Shown: positions 54,161-63,021 of the stretch, one piece after another | Layout of the letters: every line of letters starts with the position of its first letter | Position numbering within the stretch: position 1 is the first letter of the stretch | Source of the DNA: Tardiphaga robiniae | GTDB lineage: Bacteria > Pseudomonadota > Alphaproteobacteria > Rhizobiales > Xanthobacteraceae | Length of the DNA: 64,000 nucleotides | Assembly (NCBI RefSeq): GCF_001618955.1 | Contig: NZ_LVYV01000009.1 | Location: 1 to 64,000 of the forward strand | Reading direction: 5' to 3' | Made by a program: the position numbers and the translations under genes | The notes under the pieces: generated by a model | The model's input: only the letters and a program-made list of their open reading frames with translations | Told to the model about the DNA's origin: nothing | Databases searched by the model: none

Positions 54161-54570
54161 CGCAGACGATTACCCGCGGCTACAAGGCACTGCTCGACGA
54201 AGCCAACGCGCAGATCGAGACCATGAGCGTCGAGGACGTAATGAAAGCGGCGGAAAGCCCGGATGTGGTTATCGTCGATATCCGCGATCCCCGCGAGATC
54301 GAACGCGAAGGCAAGATCCCCGGCTCGTTCTCCTGCACCCGCGGCATGCTGGAATTCTGGATCGATCCGGAAAGTCCCTACGGCAAGCCAATCTTCCAGG
54401 AAGACAAGAAGTTCATCTTCCATTGCGCCAGTGGCTGGCGCTCGGCGCTGGCAGCGAAGACGGCGGCCGATATGGGCCTGAAGCCGGTGGCGCATCTGGG
54501 CGGCGGCTTCACCGCCTGGCGCAATGCGGGCGGCGCGGTCGAAAAGGTCGAGCCGAAGGCGTCGAAGTAG
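54157..54570 (+). CDS. Rhodanese-like sulfurtransferase
   Basis: 137-residue single-domain rhodanese. Active-site Cys90 in FHCASGWRSA; DIRDPREIEREGKIPGS is the CH2A-like motif. Overlaps the VWA gene (ATGA), so they are co-expressed; a sulfur-related function for the pair is only an inference. Followed by a REP element and by sseA, a second rhodanese-type protein. Confidence 0.9.
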   Translation: MTQTITRGYKALLDEANAQIETMSVEDVMKAAESPDVVIVDIRDPREIEREGKIPGSFSCTRGMLEFWIDPESPYGKPIFQEDKKFIFHCASGWRSALAAKTAADMGLKPVAHLGGGFTAWRNAGGAVEKVEPKASK

Positions 54571-54582
54571 TCGATATTTGTC

Positions 54583-54688
54583 GTCATTCCGGGGCGCGCG
54601 TAGCGATAGCTACGGGCGAACCCGGAATCTGGAGATAGCTTAACACCGCGAGATTCTGGGTCCGCGCAAGAGCGCGTCCCGGAATGAC
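54583..54688. repeat. REP-type palindrome (class 4, double hairpin)
   Basis: Outer arms GTCATTCCGGGGCGCGC and GCGCGTCCCGGAATGAC; inner arms ACCCGGAATCT and AGATTCTGGGT. The same right arm is found as the half REP at 144-160. The palindrome lies directly before the sseA start (54705), and its end is 16 bp upstream of the ATG, so it may influence sseA translation. Confidence 0.78.
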
Positions 54689-54704
54689 AGAAGAAAGAAG
54701 CAGC

Positions 54705-55562
54705 ATGACGTCCAGCACCGATCCTCTCGTCTCCACCGAATGGCTCGCCGCGCATCTCGGCGATCCCAAAGTGAAGGTCATCGATGCGTCGTTCAAGATG
54801 CCCGGCGTGCTGCCGCTGCCGGTCGATGATTATCTGGCGGCACACATTCCCGGCGCTGTGTTCTTCGATGTCGATGCGGTCTCCGATCACTCCGTGCCGT
54901 TGCCGCATATGTATCCGGATGCTGACCAGTTCGCGCGCGACATCGCCGCGCTCGGCATTTCCTCTGATGATACGGTCGTCGTCTATGATGCGGGTGGCTG
55001 GGTCGCGTCGCCGCGGGCGTGGTGGATGTTCCTCTCTTACGGCCACGCCAATGTGAAGGTGCTCGATGGCGGGCTGAAGAAGTGGAAGGCCGAAGGCCGG
55101 GCGACGGAAACCGGAAAGTCGTCACCGAAGCCTGGCACTTTCAGCGCCACGCTCGACAAGTCGTATATCCGCAGCAAGGCGCAGGTCGTTGCCAATCTGG
55201 ATTCGCGCAAAGAGCAATTGATCGACGCGCGTGCCGCCAATCGCTTCGAGGGAAGTGTCCCTGAACCGCGTGCGGGCATTCGCTCCGGTCACATCCCCGC
55301 CAGCCGCAACCTGCCTTACAACGTGCTGTTCGACGCTGCGACCGGCACGATGAAGCCGCTCGAAGAGTTGCGCCAAGCCTTCACCGGCACGGGGCTCGAT
55401 CTCGACAAGCCCATCGTCACTACATGTGGCTCGGGCGTATCTGCGGCGGTGTTGACGTTGGCGCTTTATCGTCTCGGCGTGCGCGGTTCAGCGCTCTATG
55501 ACGGCTCGTGGTCGGAATGGGGGCAGCCCGACGGTCCGCCCGTCGCGACCGGACCGGCGTAA
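54705..55562 (+). CDS. sseA: 3-mercaptopyruvate sulfurtransferase
   Basis: 285-residue two-domain rhodanese. Active-site Cys241 in TTCGSGVSA; the CGSGVxA loop marks mercaptopyruvate sulfurtransferases, as opposed to CRKGV thiosulfate enzymes. The enzyme takes sulfur from 3-mercaptopyruvate. ATG 54705 has GAAAGAAG upstream; extension to 54684 runs into the REP element. Confidence 0.9.
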   Translation: MTSSTDPLVSTEWLAAHLGDPKVKVIDASFKMPGVLPLPVDDYLAAHIPGAVFFDVDAVSDHSVPLPHMYPDADQFARDIAALGISSDDTVVVYDAGGWVASPRAWWMFLSYGHANVKVLDGGLKKWKAEGRATETGKSSPKPGTFSATLDKSYIRSKAQVVANLDSRKEQLIDARAANRFEGSVPEPRAGIRSGHIPASRNLPYNVLFDAATGTMKPLEELRQAFTGTGLDLDKPIVTTCGSGVSAAVLTLALYRLGVRGSALYDGSWSEWGQPDGPPVATGPA

Positions 55563-55574
55563 CCGGGGTCGAGG

Positions 55575-56369
55575 TCAGCGCGCGACCGGCAATCCGAACG
55601 GGTCGGTTGGCTGTGGTGCAGCGGCCGCCATAGGCCTGGCGGCCACACGCCGCTTTTTGACGACGATGCGCTTCTTCACGATCTTCTTGGCGGGCTCTGC
55701 AGCAGGCTTCGCTTTTGGTAACGGAACCGACTCGGTATCGATGGGCGGTCCGCCCAGCATCGCAATTTTCGTCGAAGACAATCTTGCGTCATCGTAGGTC
55801 AGCGTCGCCGTCGGCTGTGGCCCCGCTGCTACCTCTGCTGCGGCGGCCGATGCTGGAACGGCGGCAGATTCGAGAGGAGGGGCAGCAACTGGTTCGACGG
55901 AGGTTGCTGGTGCGATGGCAACCGTCGTTAGAGGTTCCCGCTCTTCGATCTTCGTCGCTTCCGACTTCGTTGCAACTTCAGGCTTCGGCGTCGCCGCCAC
56001 CGGGGCAGTAATCTCGACAGCCGGTGCGGCCAGCGTCGACAGGGGCGCGGCGGTCTCGGGCAATGCGATCTTTTCCGGCTCCGCAGGAGCCGCGTTGGGG
56101 GGCACTTGTTCTGCCGCCGATGTTACGGAGACTGCTGGCGGCGCGAGAGTCTCAGGGGTGGGAGCTGGTGCCTCGACGCGCAGCATGGCCAATGTCGGCG
56201 GAGCTTCGACGGGCGGTTGCGCAAAGACGGTCTGCGGCGCGCGCCTGGTCGGAATGGTCGCGAATTCCTGATGGGCAGAGCGCAGCAGGGCTGCGGCACC
56301 AAGGCCGAAGACCACCAACGAGACTGTGAGCAGGATGGCTGCGAACAGAAATCGGAAACCCGGAAGCAT
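55575..56369 (-). CDS. Membrane-anchored Ala/Pro-rich hypothetical protein
   Basis: 264 residues: one N-terminal membrane helix (about 8-30), then a long low-complexity region of A, P, V and E with no visible domain, and a basic C-terminal stretch KKIVKKRIVVKKRRV. It resembles stalk or TonB/FtsN-like anchored proteins in composition only. Convergent with sseA (12 bp between stops). Function not recognised. Confidence 0.6.
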   Translation of the reverse strand: MLPGFRFLFAAILLTVSLVVFGLGAAALLRSAHQEFATIPTRRAPQTVFAQPPVEAPPTLAMLRVEAPAPTPETLAPPAVSVTSAAEQVPPNAAPAEPEKIALPETAAPLSTLAAPAVEITAPVAATPKPEVATKSEATKIEEREPLTTVAIAPATSVEPVAAPPLESAAVPASAAAAEVAAGPQPTATLTYDDARLSSTKIAMLGGPPIDTESVPLPKAKPAAEPAKKIVKKRIVVKKRRVAARPMAAAAPQPTDPFGLPVAR

Positions 56370-56727
56370 GAATGGCAGTTCCGCCTTCGGACAGACCGTG
56401 GAAGGCTTTCGAACGATGGGAACGCGGTGACAACACTGGGAGCTGCCCGTTCCGCAGAATCGGCTGCCGCCAAAGCGTCGCGAATCAGGACCATTTCAGG
56501 ATAATGCACGGCCTCAGGAACCGTTTGTTAAAAAGTGAGATGCACAACTGAGGACGCATTCCTGAGCAGTGATTTCAGCGGAGGTGAGGCAAGATAGCCA
56601 CGCCGGCGTGTGATCTCGCGAATATGACCGAAATGGGAAGCTTTTTTCCGGAATTGTCTTGAATGCGCCGCTATCCTGCGCGATCTCACAGCATGTTCCG
56701 GTTTTTGCTTGAGCTTATACAAGGGCG
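56370..56727. other. 358-bp divergent intergenic region
   Basis: Separates the Ala/Pro-rich protein gene from the L,D-transpeptidase gene. No clear promoter pair or palindrome was seen beyond short AT-rich stretches. Confidence 0.5.
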
Positions 56728-57906
56728 ATGATGATCAAGCGTGTTTTGACGACATTGGCGACCGTGGCTCTCGGTAGCGTCGCGGGTCATTCGCTTGCGG
56801 TGGCGCAGGGCTATCCTGTGGGCACGCCAAGCGGCTATTCGATCCCGGCCGACCCAAACTACCCCCCGGGCGGCTATCCGGCCAATTCGCGCGCCGATCG
56901 CGCGCTGGACGCCATGCCGGATTTTGATGCGCTCGACGAAGATGACGCGCCGCCCTCTCGCGGTGGCCGGCCGATAACGGGGCTGTCCGCGCCCGGAATT
57001 GCGCCTCAGAGCCCGGTGATGTCTCCGGATGATCCGCGCTATGGTCGCCCTGCTGGTGCTGCCCCGGTTTATTCCGATCGCGCCATGCCGCAGGGCCCGG
57101 TGATGTCGCCCGACGACCCGCGTTACGGTCGCCCGATGGCGCCGCCCGCGGTGGTCTATTCGAACCGTGGCAACGGCGATGGCGCAGTGCGTCCGCCTGA
57201 AGGCATGGGCGGGCAGGGTGCCCCTGTGACCGGCTCGGTGCAAGGACAGGGTCTGGGCGCCAATGGCAGCTCCGTGATGGTGGCTTCGCTGCCTCCGGAA
57301 GATCAGCCGGAAACCGGTCCTGCGCAGTTGCCGCCGCAGTTCCGCCGGCAGGAAGTGAATTTCGTGACGAAGGAGCCCGCGGGCACCATCGTCGTCGATA
57401 CGCCGAACTACTATTTGTATTATGTGCTCGGCAACAATCGCGCGATGCGCTATGGCGTCCGTGTCGGTCGCGACGGCTTCACCTGGAACGGTGTGCAGAA
57501 AATCACCCGCAAGGCGGAATGGCCGGATTGGCATCCACCGACCGAGATGATCGAGCGCCAGCCCTATCTGCCGCGCTTTATGGCCGGCGGCGAAGGTAAC
57601 CCGCTCGGCGCCCGCGCCATGTATCTCGGTTCGACGGTCTATCGTATTCACGGCACCAACCAGCCGTCGACGATCGGCAAGTCCGTGTCGTCTGGCTGCT
57701 TCGGCATGCTCAATGACGACATCTCGGATCTGTTCGAACGCACCAAGGTTGGCACCCGCGTGGTGGTGATGCCGGGCAAGGCTCCGGCGACCACGGCTTC
57801 GGCTCAGCCGGTCCCCGGTCCGAGCGCAAATGCCGCTCCCGCGCCGCTCCCCGGCACCCAGCCGACATCGGTTCAGCCGCTGCCGGCTCCGGTCAGCATT
57901 CGCTGA
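56728..57906 (+). CDS. L,D-transpeptidase (YkuD family)
   Basis: 392-residue exported enzyme. Signal peptide 1-26 (cleavage at AVA-QGY). Pro-rich region to about 215 with two copies of a VMSPDDPRYGRP repeat, then the catalytic domain (about 220-355) with the motif HGTN, then SSGCFGML; catalytic Cys324. It would form 3-3 crosslinks in peptidoglycan or attach proteins. Pro/Ala-rich tail after 355. Starts ATG 56728 or 56731. Followed by a strong terminator. Confidence 0.9.
   Translation: MMIKRVLTTLATVALGSVAGHSLAVAQGYPVGTPSGYSIPADPNYPPGGYPANSRADRALDAMPDFDALDEDDAPPSRGGRPITGLSAPGIAPQSPVMSPDDPRYGRPAGAAPVYSDRAMPQGPVMSPDDPRYGRPMAPPAVVYSNRGNGDGAVRPPEGMGGQGAPVTGSVQGQGLGANGSSVMVASLPPEDQPETGPAQLPPQFRRQEVNFVTKEPAGTIVVDTPNYYLYYVLGNNRAMRYGVRVGRDGFTWNGVQKITRKAEWPDWHPPTEMIERQPYLPRFMAGGEGNPLGARAMYLGSTVYRIHGTNQPSTIGKSVSSGCFGMLNDDISDLFERTKVGTRVVVMPGKAPATTASAQPVPGPSANAAPAPLPGTQPTSVQPLPAPVSIR
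57010..57136 (+). repeat. In-frame repeat in the transpeptidase gene
   Basis: Two copies of about 42 bp (57010-57051 and 57094-57136) encode PVMSPDDPRYGRP twice. The copies differ mainly at synonymous positions, so the repeat is old and retained at protein level. Confidence 0.7.
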
Positions 57907-57926
57907 TTGCGGTCAACTGATTTCAG

Positions 57927-57965
57927 GAAAACGGGCGCCGTGTGGATCACACGGCGCCCGTTTTC
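57927..57965. terminator. Strong intrinsic terminator
   Basis: 17-bp perfect stem GAAAACGGGCGCCGTGT (57927-57943) and ACACGGCGCCCGTTTTC (57949-57965), loop GGATC, T-rich after the stem. It lies between convergent stops at 57906 and 57988. Confidence 0.9.
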
Positions 57966-57987
57966 TTTTGTGCTGTGAAAGCTGTTG

Positions 57988-58959
57988 TCAGTTGAGCTTG
58001 CGGACGGGCGCGCTGTTCAACCAGCCGCCGATGTCCTCGATCATCTCCGCATAGATCCGCTTGTAGTTTTCCGCTGTGACGTAACCGAGATGCGGCGTGA
58101 TCACGACGTTGTCGAGCTTGCGCAGCGGGCTGTCGAGCGGCAGCGGTTCGTGGGAATAGGTGTCGACACCTGCACCGGCAATTTTCCCGGCCTGCAAGGT
58201 CTCGAGCAGTGCGACTTCATCCACGATCGGGCCGCGTGCTGTGTTGATGAGATAGGCGGTTGGTTTCATGCGTGCGAGATCCGCCCGTGACACCAATCCG
58301 CGCGAGCGATCACTCAGCACGAGGTGGATCGTAATGATGTCGGCCTGGGCGAACAGTTCTTCCTTGGTCGCGTAGGTCACGCCGGCTTTTTCGCAGGCCT
58401 CGGGTGTGAGATTGGTGCTCCAGGCAATCGTCTTCATGCCCAGCGCGCGGGCAATGCCGGCGACCTGACTTCCGAGCTTGCCGAGGCCAATGATCCCCAG
58501 TGTCTTGCCTTCGATATCCTCGCCGATCGTCACCTGCCAGGGCTTGCCGGCCTTCATGCGTGCGTTTTCAAAGCCGATCTTGCGGGTCAGTTCCAGCATC
58601 AGGCCGATGGTCAGGCCGGCCGTCGGATTGCCCACCATCGCGGTACCGCAGACGGTTATGCCACGAGCCTTCGCAGCCTCGAAATCGATCGCGGCATTGC
58701 GCATGCCCGAGGTGATCAGCAGCTTGAGTTTCGGCAGCGCCTCGAACATCGCGCGCGGAAATGGCGTCCGCTCGCGCATGGCGCAGATGATCTCGAAATC
58801 CTTCAGCGCTGTGGCTGCCTCGTCTGCCGACGCGAATGGCTTGTCGAAGACCGTGACCTCGATGCGATCGTCAAGCACGCTCCAGTCGCCGAGTCTCAAG
58901 GCCACGTTCTGATAGTCGTCGAGAATTGCACAGCGCAGCCGCGTCATGGGATCGTCCAT
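57988..58959 (-). CDS. D-2-hydroxyacid dehydrogenase family protein
   Basis: 323-residue NAD-dependent dehydrogenase of the D-isomer 2-hydroxyacid family: Rossmann IIGLGKLGSQ, NTARGPIVDE with catalytic Arg-type segment, SHEPLP with Glu and TPHLGYVT with the catalytic His. Substrate unknown; phosphoglycerate or hydroxypyruvate-like acids are usual. M at 58947 is an alternative start. Confidence 0.88.
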   Translation of the reverse strand: MDDPMTRLRCAILDDYQNVALRLGDWSVLDDRIEVTVFDKPFASADEAATALKDFEIICAMRERTPFPRAMFEALPKLKLLITSGMRNAAIDFEAAKARGITVCGTAMVGNPTAGLTIGLMLELTRKIGFENARMKAGKPWQVTIGEDIEGKTLGIIGLGKLGSQVAGIARALGMKTIAWSTNLTPEACEKAGVTYATKEELFAQADIITIHLVLSDRSRGLVSRADLARMKPTAYLINTARGPIVDEVALLETLQAGKIAGAGVDTYSHEPLPLDSPLRKLDNVVITPHLGYVTAENYKRIYAEMIEDIGGWLNSAPVRKLN

Positions 58960-59040
58960 CCGGTGTGGTGATGACGGCAGAAGGCCATCAATGATCGCCC
59001 ATGGTGCCGCGCCCTAGGTGAGTGCGCAAGGCACAGCGGA

Positions 59041-59325
59041 TCACGGTATGTTGGTGTTAGTAGGTTCGCGCACCTTGCCCGGCGTGGTGCGAACCCGATC
59101 GTCCTCGTCTCTGAGCCTCTTGTCGATATTCGTCTTCAGCCGTCTGCCCAGCCGCGTCCTCGTCAACAACAGAAGCCCGCCAGCCGCGACGAGCAAGCAG
59201 ACGGATGCAACGGCAAGATTGCTTTCGTCAAATTTGATGGGACGGCTGGCGTTCGGATCGAACAGACGGAACCCGATCGCGATAAAGACTGCGCCGCCAA
59301 TCAGGGTATAGAGGATCTTGTCCAT
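59041..59325 (-). CDS. Small membrane protein
   Basis: 94 residues from ATG 59325 (MDKILYTLIGG). Two hydrophobic segments, one at the N-terminus and one around 40-60, then a basic tail (RLGRRLKTNIDKRLRDEDD). Function unknown. Extension to 59370 has no strong ribosome site. Confidence 0.6.
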   Translation of the reverse strand: MDKILYTLIGGAVFIAIGFRLFDPNASRPIKFDESNLAVASVCLLVAAGGLLLLTRTRLGRRLKTNIDKRLRDEDDRVRTTPGKVREPTNTNIP

Positions 59326-59433
59326 TGATCGCTCGCATCTGGCCGGACAGGTCGCAATGGCTTGCGCCATGAAGACATTCGCTCAAGATACGGCTGCGGG
59401 GACCCGTTGTCACTAGGATCAGAGAGGCCTTGT

Positions 59434-59625
59434 TCAGTCGCGCCCGTTATCCTTGGCGCGACAGGCGGGGCCTGGGCCGCGCATGTAATGCTGCTCGGGC
59501 CGGTAAGGATCGAAGGCGGCGACGAAGAACAGCTGCCAGAACGTCCGGATTTCGTGGAGTAGGCCTGGGCGCGCCGCGCGGGTTTCGGCGGCGGCTGGAG
59601 AGGGGACTGATGTAATGATCGCCAT
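59434..59625 (-). CDS. Small hypothetical protein
   Basis: 63 residues with an amphipathic centre HEIRTFWQLFFVAAFDPYRPEQ and a Cys near the end. It has a protein-like middle but no family I can name. Low confidence because it is short and opposite to a T-rich leader. Confidence 0.42.
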   Translation of the reverse strand: MAIITSVPSPAAAETRAARPGLLHEIRTFWQLFFVAAFDPYRPEQHYMRGPGPACRAKDNGRD

Positions 59626-59856
59626 GACGAGGCTCCGCCTGTCTGCCCGCGACTTCAGTCGCGAGGGGCATGATTGATCGCCCTGGGAGCACTCTTGGCG
59701 GAAGTCGTTAAAAAGCGGTTTTAATTGTCATAATGGCTGCCTCGAAGAAGTGCAGAGTTACCAAATCCTTAAGACCCCCGGTTGCCCTTTCAGGGCCACG
59801 CCGCTACATCAGCGACAACCCATTTTTCACGCCCGCGACGGTTTTCAAGGATCACG

Positions 59857-61506
59857 ATGGCTCGCCAATTCGTCTACTTCATGCAGGGTCTGACCAAGGC
59901 CTATCCGACCCGCAAGGTGCTGGATAACGTCCATTTGTCGTTCTACCCGGACGCCAAGATCGGCGTGCTCGGTGTCAACGGCGCCGGTAAGTCGACGCTG
60001 CTCAAGATCATGGCGGGCCTCGACAAGGAATACACCGGCGAGGCCTGGGTCGCGCAGGGCGCGCGCGTCGGCTACCTCGAACAGGAACCGCAGCTCGACG
60101 CGTCTTTGAACGTCCGCGAGAACGTCATGCTTGGCGTCGCCAAGCAGAAGGCGATTCTCGATCGCTACAACGAGCTGGCGATGAACTATTCGGAAGAGAC
60201 CGCCGACGAGATGACCAAGCTGCAGGACGAGATCGAGGCGCAAGGCCTCTGGGATCTCGACAGCAAGGTCGACCAGGCGATGGACGCGCTGCGTTGTCCG
60301 CCTGATGATGCCGACGTCACCAAGCTCTCCGGTGGCGAACGCCGCCGCGTCGCGCTCTGCAAGCTGCTGCTCGATGCACCCGAGCTGCTGTTGCTCGACG
60401 AACCGACCAACCATCTCGATGCTGAATCCGTGTCGTGGCTCGAAGGCCATCTGCGCAACTATCCTGGCGCGATCCTGATCGTGACCCATGACCGCTATTT
60501 CCTCGACAACGTGACGTCGTGGATTCTCGAACTGGATCGCGGCCGCGGCATTCCCTACGAGGGCAACTACTCGTCCTGGCTGGTGCAGAAGCAGAAACGC
60601 CTCGCGCAGGAAGGCCGCGAGGACGCAGCCCATCAGAAGACGCTGGAACGCGAGCAGGAATGGATCGCCTCGTCGCCCAAGGCACGTCAGGCCAAGTCGA
60701 AGGCGCGCTACCAGCGTTATGACGAGCTGCTCAAGAAGGCCAGCGAGAAGCAGACCCAAGGTGCGCAGATCACCATTCCGGTGGCCGAGCGCCTCGGCGA
60801 CAACGTCGTCGACTTCGAAGGTCTCACCAAGGCCTATGGTGATCGCGTGCTGATCGACGATCTGACCTTCAAGCTGCCGCCCGGCGGTATCATCGGCGTC
60901 ATCGGCGCCAACGGCGCCGGCAAGACGACGCTCTTCAAAATGATCACCGGCCAGGAGAAGCCCGATAGCGGCACGATCACCGTCGGTGAGACCGTTCATC
61001 TCGGTTATGTCGATCAGTCGCGCGATGCGCTCGACGGCAAGAAGACCGTCTGGGAGGAAATCTCGGGCAATAACGAACTGATCCTGCTCGGCAAGAAGGA
61101 AGTCAATTCGCGCGGCTACTGCTCGTCGTTCAACTTCAAGGGCGGCGATCAGCAGAAGAAAGTCGGCGCATTGTCGGGCGGTGAACGCAACCGCGTGCAT
61201 CTCGCCAAGATGCTGAAGTCCGGCGCCAACGTCCTGCTGCTCGACGAGCCGACCAATGACCTCGACGTCGACACGCTACGTGCGCTGGAAGAGGCGCTGG
61301 AAGACTTCGCCGGTTGCGCCGTGATCATCAGCCATGACCGCTGGTTCCTCGACCGTATCGCGACCCATATGCTCGCTTTCGAAGGCGACAGCCATGTCGA
61401 ATGGTTTGAAGGCAACTTCCAGGACTACGAGAAGGACAAGATGCGTCGTCTCGGGCAGGATTCGATCATCCCGCATCGCGTGAAATACCAGAAACTGACG
61501 CGCTGA
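59857..61506 (+). CDS. ettA: Energy-dependent translational throttle protein EttA (ABC-F)
   Basis: 549-residue ABC-F protein with two ABC domains and no membrane segment. Walker A GVNGAGKS and GANGAGKT; signatures LSGGERRR and LSGGERNR. The N-terminus [16 protein letters not shown] and the linker ([10 protein letters not shown]) are typical of EttA. It gates ribosome entry into elongation in response to energy state. ATG 59857 gives the usual N-terminus; upstream extension to 59782 is non-homologous in look. Confidence 0.95.
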   Translation: MARQFVYFMQGLTKAYPTRKVLDNVHLSFYPDAKIGVLGVNGAGKSTLLKIMAGLDKEYTGEAWVAQGARVGYLEQEPQLDASLNVRENVMLGVAKQKAILDRYNELAMNYSEETADEMTKLQDEIEAQGLWDLDSKVDQAMDALRCPPDDADVTKLSGGERRRVALCKLLLDAPELLLLDEPTNHLDAESVSWLEGHLRNYPGAILIVTHDRYFLDNVTSWILELDRGRGIPYEGNYSSWLVQKQKRLAQEGREDAAHQKTLEREQEWIASSPKARQAKSKARYQRYDELLKKASEKQTQGAQITIPVAERLGDNVVDFEGLTKAYGDRVLIDDLTFKLPPGGIIGVIGANGAGKTTLFKMITGQEKPDSGTITVGETVHLGYVDQSRDALDGKKTVWEEISGNNELILLGKKEVNSRGYCSSFNFKGGDQQKKVGALSGGERNRVHLAKMLKSGANVLLLDEPTNDLDVDTLRALEEALEDFAGCAVIISHDRWFLDRIATHMLAFEGDSHVEWFEGNFQDYEKDKMRRLGQDSIIPHRVKYQKLTR

Positions 61507-61519
61507 GGAGAACTCTAAA

Positions 61520-62290
61520 ATGGCCGACTGGAGCGCGCAGCAGTATCTGAAGTTCGAGGACGAGCGAACCAGGCCGGCACGGGATCTGCTCGCGCAGATT
61601 CCGCTTCTCGATGCCCGCAAGGTTGTCGACATCGGCTGCGGGCCTGGCAACTCGACGGCGCTTCTGGTCAATCGCTGGCCGCAAGCGTCGGTCATCGGTG
61701 TTGATACGTCGGCCGATATGTTGCGACAGGCGCGGGAACGTCTGCCCGCGCAGACGTTCATCGAGGCCAATATCGCCCATTGGGTGGCGCCGGCCGGCTC
61801 CGATGTCTTGTTTGCCAATGCCGTGTTTCAGTGGGTGCCGGATCACATCAAGCAGCTGAAGCGTCTGGTCGGTGCTTTGCCTCCGGGCGGCGTGTTGGCC
61901 GTGCAGATGCCGGACAATCTCGACGAACCCTCGCATATCCTGATGCGCGAGGTCGCCTATCTCGAGCCGTGGCGCGCGCAGCTCTCGAAGGCTGCGGAGC
62001 TGCGTGACTCATTGCCGAAACCCGGGGCCTATTACGATGCGCTGCGGCCGCTGTGTTCCCGCGTCGAGATCTGGCACACCGTCTACAATCATGCGTTGGC
62101 CGATGCCACTGCGATCGTGGAATGGGTGAAGGGCACCGGGCTGCGCCCGTTCGTCGATCCGCTGGAGCCGCCGGAGCGCAAGGCTTACATCGCTGAGTAT
62201 ACCGCGCGCATCGCCGCCAGCTATCTGCCGCAGGCGGATGGCAAGGTTCTGCTGAAATTTCCGCGGATCTTCATTGTCGCTGTCAAATAG
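61520..62290 (+). CDS. tam: Trans-aconitate 2-methyltransferase-like protein
   Basis: 256-residue SAM-dependent methyltransferase. Motif [13 protein letters not shown], motif II-like [11 protein letters not shown]; the beginning [22 protein letters not shown] is characteristic of Tam. It methylates trans-aconitate and related by-products. 13 bp after ettA. Confidence 0.9.
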   Translation: MADWSAQQYLKFEDERTRPARDLLAQIPLLDARKVVDIGCGPGNSTALLVNRWPQASVIGVDTSADMLRQARERLPAQTFIEANIAHWVAPAGSDVLFANAVFQWVPDHIKQLKRLVGALPPGGVLAVQMPDNLDEPSHILMREVAYLEPWRAQLSKAAELRDSLPKPGAYYDALRPLCSRVEIWHTVYNHALADATAIVEWVKGTGLRPFVDPLEPPERKAYIAEYTARIAASYLPQADGKVLLKFPRIFIVAVK

Positions 62291-62397
62291 CTGATGCGGC
62301 CAGTTGCCGCGCATGCACGACATCATCGCGTCCAGAACGCGCCGCTATAAGATCGGCGCTTTCATTGCATTCCGATTCGACCCATAGCGAGCCCCCC

Positions 62398-63021
62398 ATG
62401 TCCATGACGCCCGAAACGCCATTGCCACCCAGAGGAAAAGGCGGGGCGATGCGGCCGATTCCTGCGCTGATCTTTGGCTCGCGCTGGCTGCAGCTGCCGC
62501 TCTATATCGGCCTGATCGTGGCGCAGTGCGTCTATGTCGTGCTGTTCCTGAAGGAACTCTGGCACCTCATCGCGCACTCGTTCGATTTCAGCGAGCAGCA
62601 GATCATGCTGGTTGTGCTGGGCCTGATCGACGTGGTGATGATCTCCAACCTGCTGGTGATGGTGATTGTTGGCGGCTACGAGACCTTCGTGTCGCGGCTC
62701 AACCTGCAGGGCCATCCGGACGAGCCTGAATGGCTGAGCCACGTCAACGCAAGCGTGCTCAAAATCAAGCTTGCCATGGCGATCATCGGCATCTCCTCGA
62801 TCCATCTGCTGCGTACCTTCATCGAGGCCGGCGCGCTGGGCTCGTCCCGCGCCGGCAACTACACAGAGACCGGCGTGATGTGGCAGACTATCATCCATAC
62901 GGTGTTCATCCTTTCGGCAGTGGGCATCGCCTATGTCGATCGGTTGTCGAACCTTGCCACGGAAGAAGCGCGGCGGCAGGGCGCCCACGAACTGGCCGGT
63001 GGCCATGGCAAGCATCATTGA
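62398..63021 (+). CDS. UPF0114 family membrane protein (YqhA-like)
   Basis: 207-residue inner-membrane protein of UPF0114 (TIGR00645). Four hydrophobic segments; LQLPLYIGLIVAQ and ISNLLVMVIVGGYETFVS are typical. ATG 62398 chosen over an upstream codon at 62365. Its stop overlaps the next gene's TTG start (TTGA). Confidence 0.9.
   Translation: MSMTPETPLPPRGKGGAMRPIPALIFGSRWLQLPLYIGLIVAQCVYVVLFLKELWHLIAHSFDFSEQQIMLVVLGLIDVVMISNLLVMVIVGGYETFVSRLNLQGHPDEPEWLSHVNASVLKIKLAMAIIGISSIHLLRTFIEAGALGSSRAGNYTETGVMWQTIIHTVFILSAVGIAYVDRLSNLATEEARRQGAHELAGGHGKHH

Noticed and set aside
59845-61200. 451-codon minus-strand frame opposite ettA
   Set aside because: EttA motifs are complete on the plus strand; the opposite frame has no domain.
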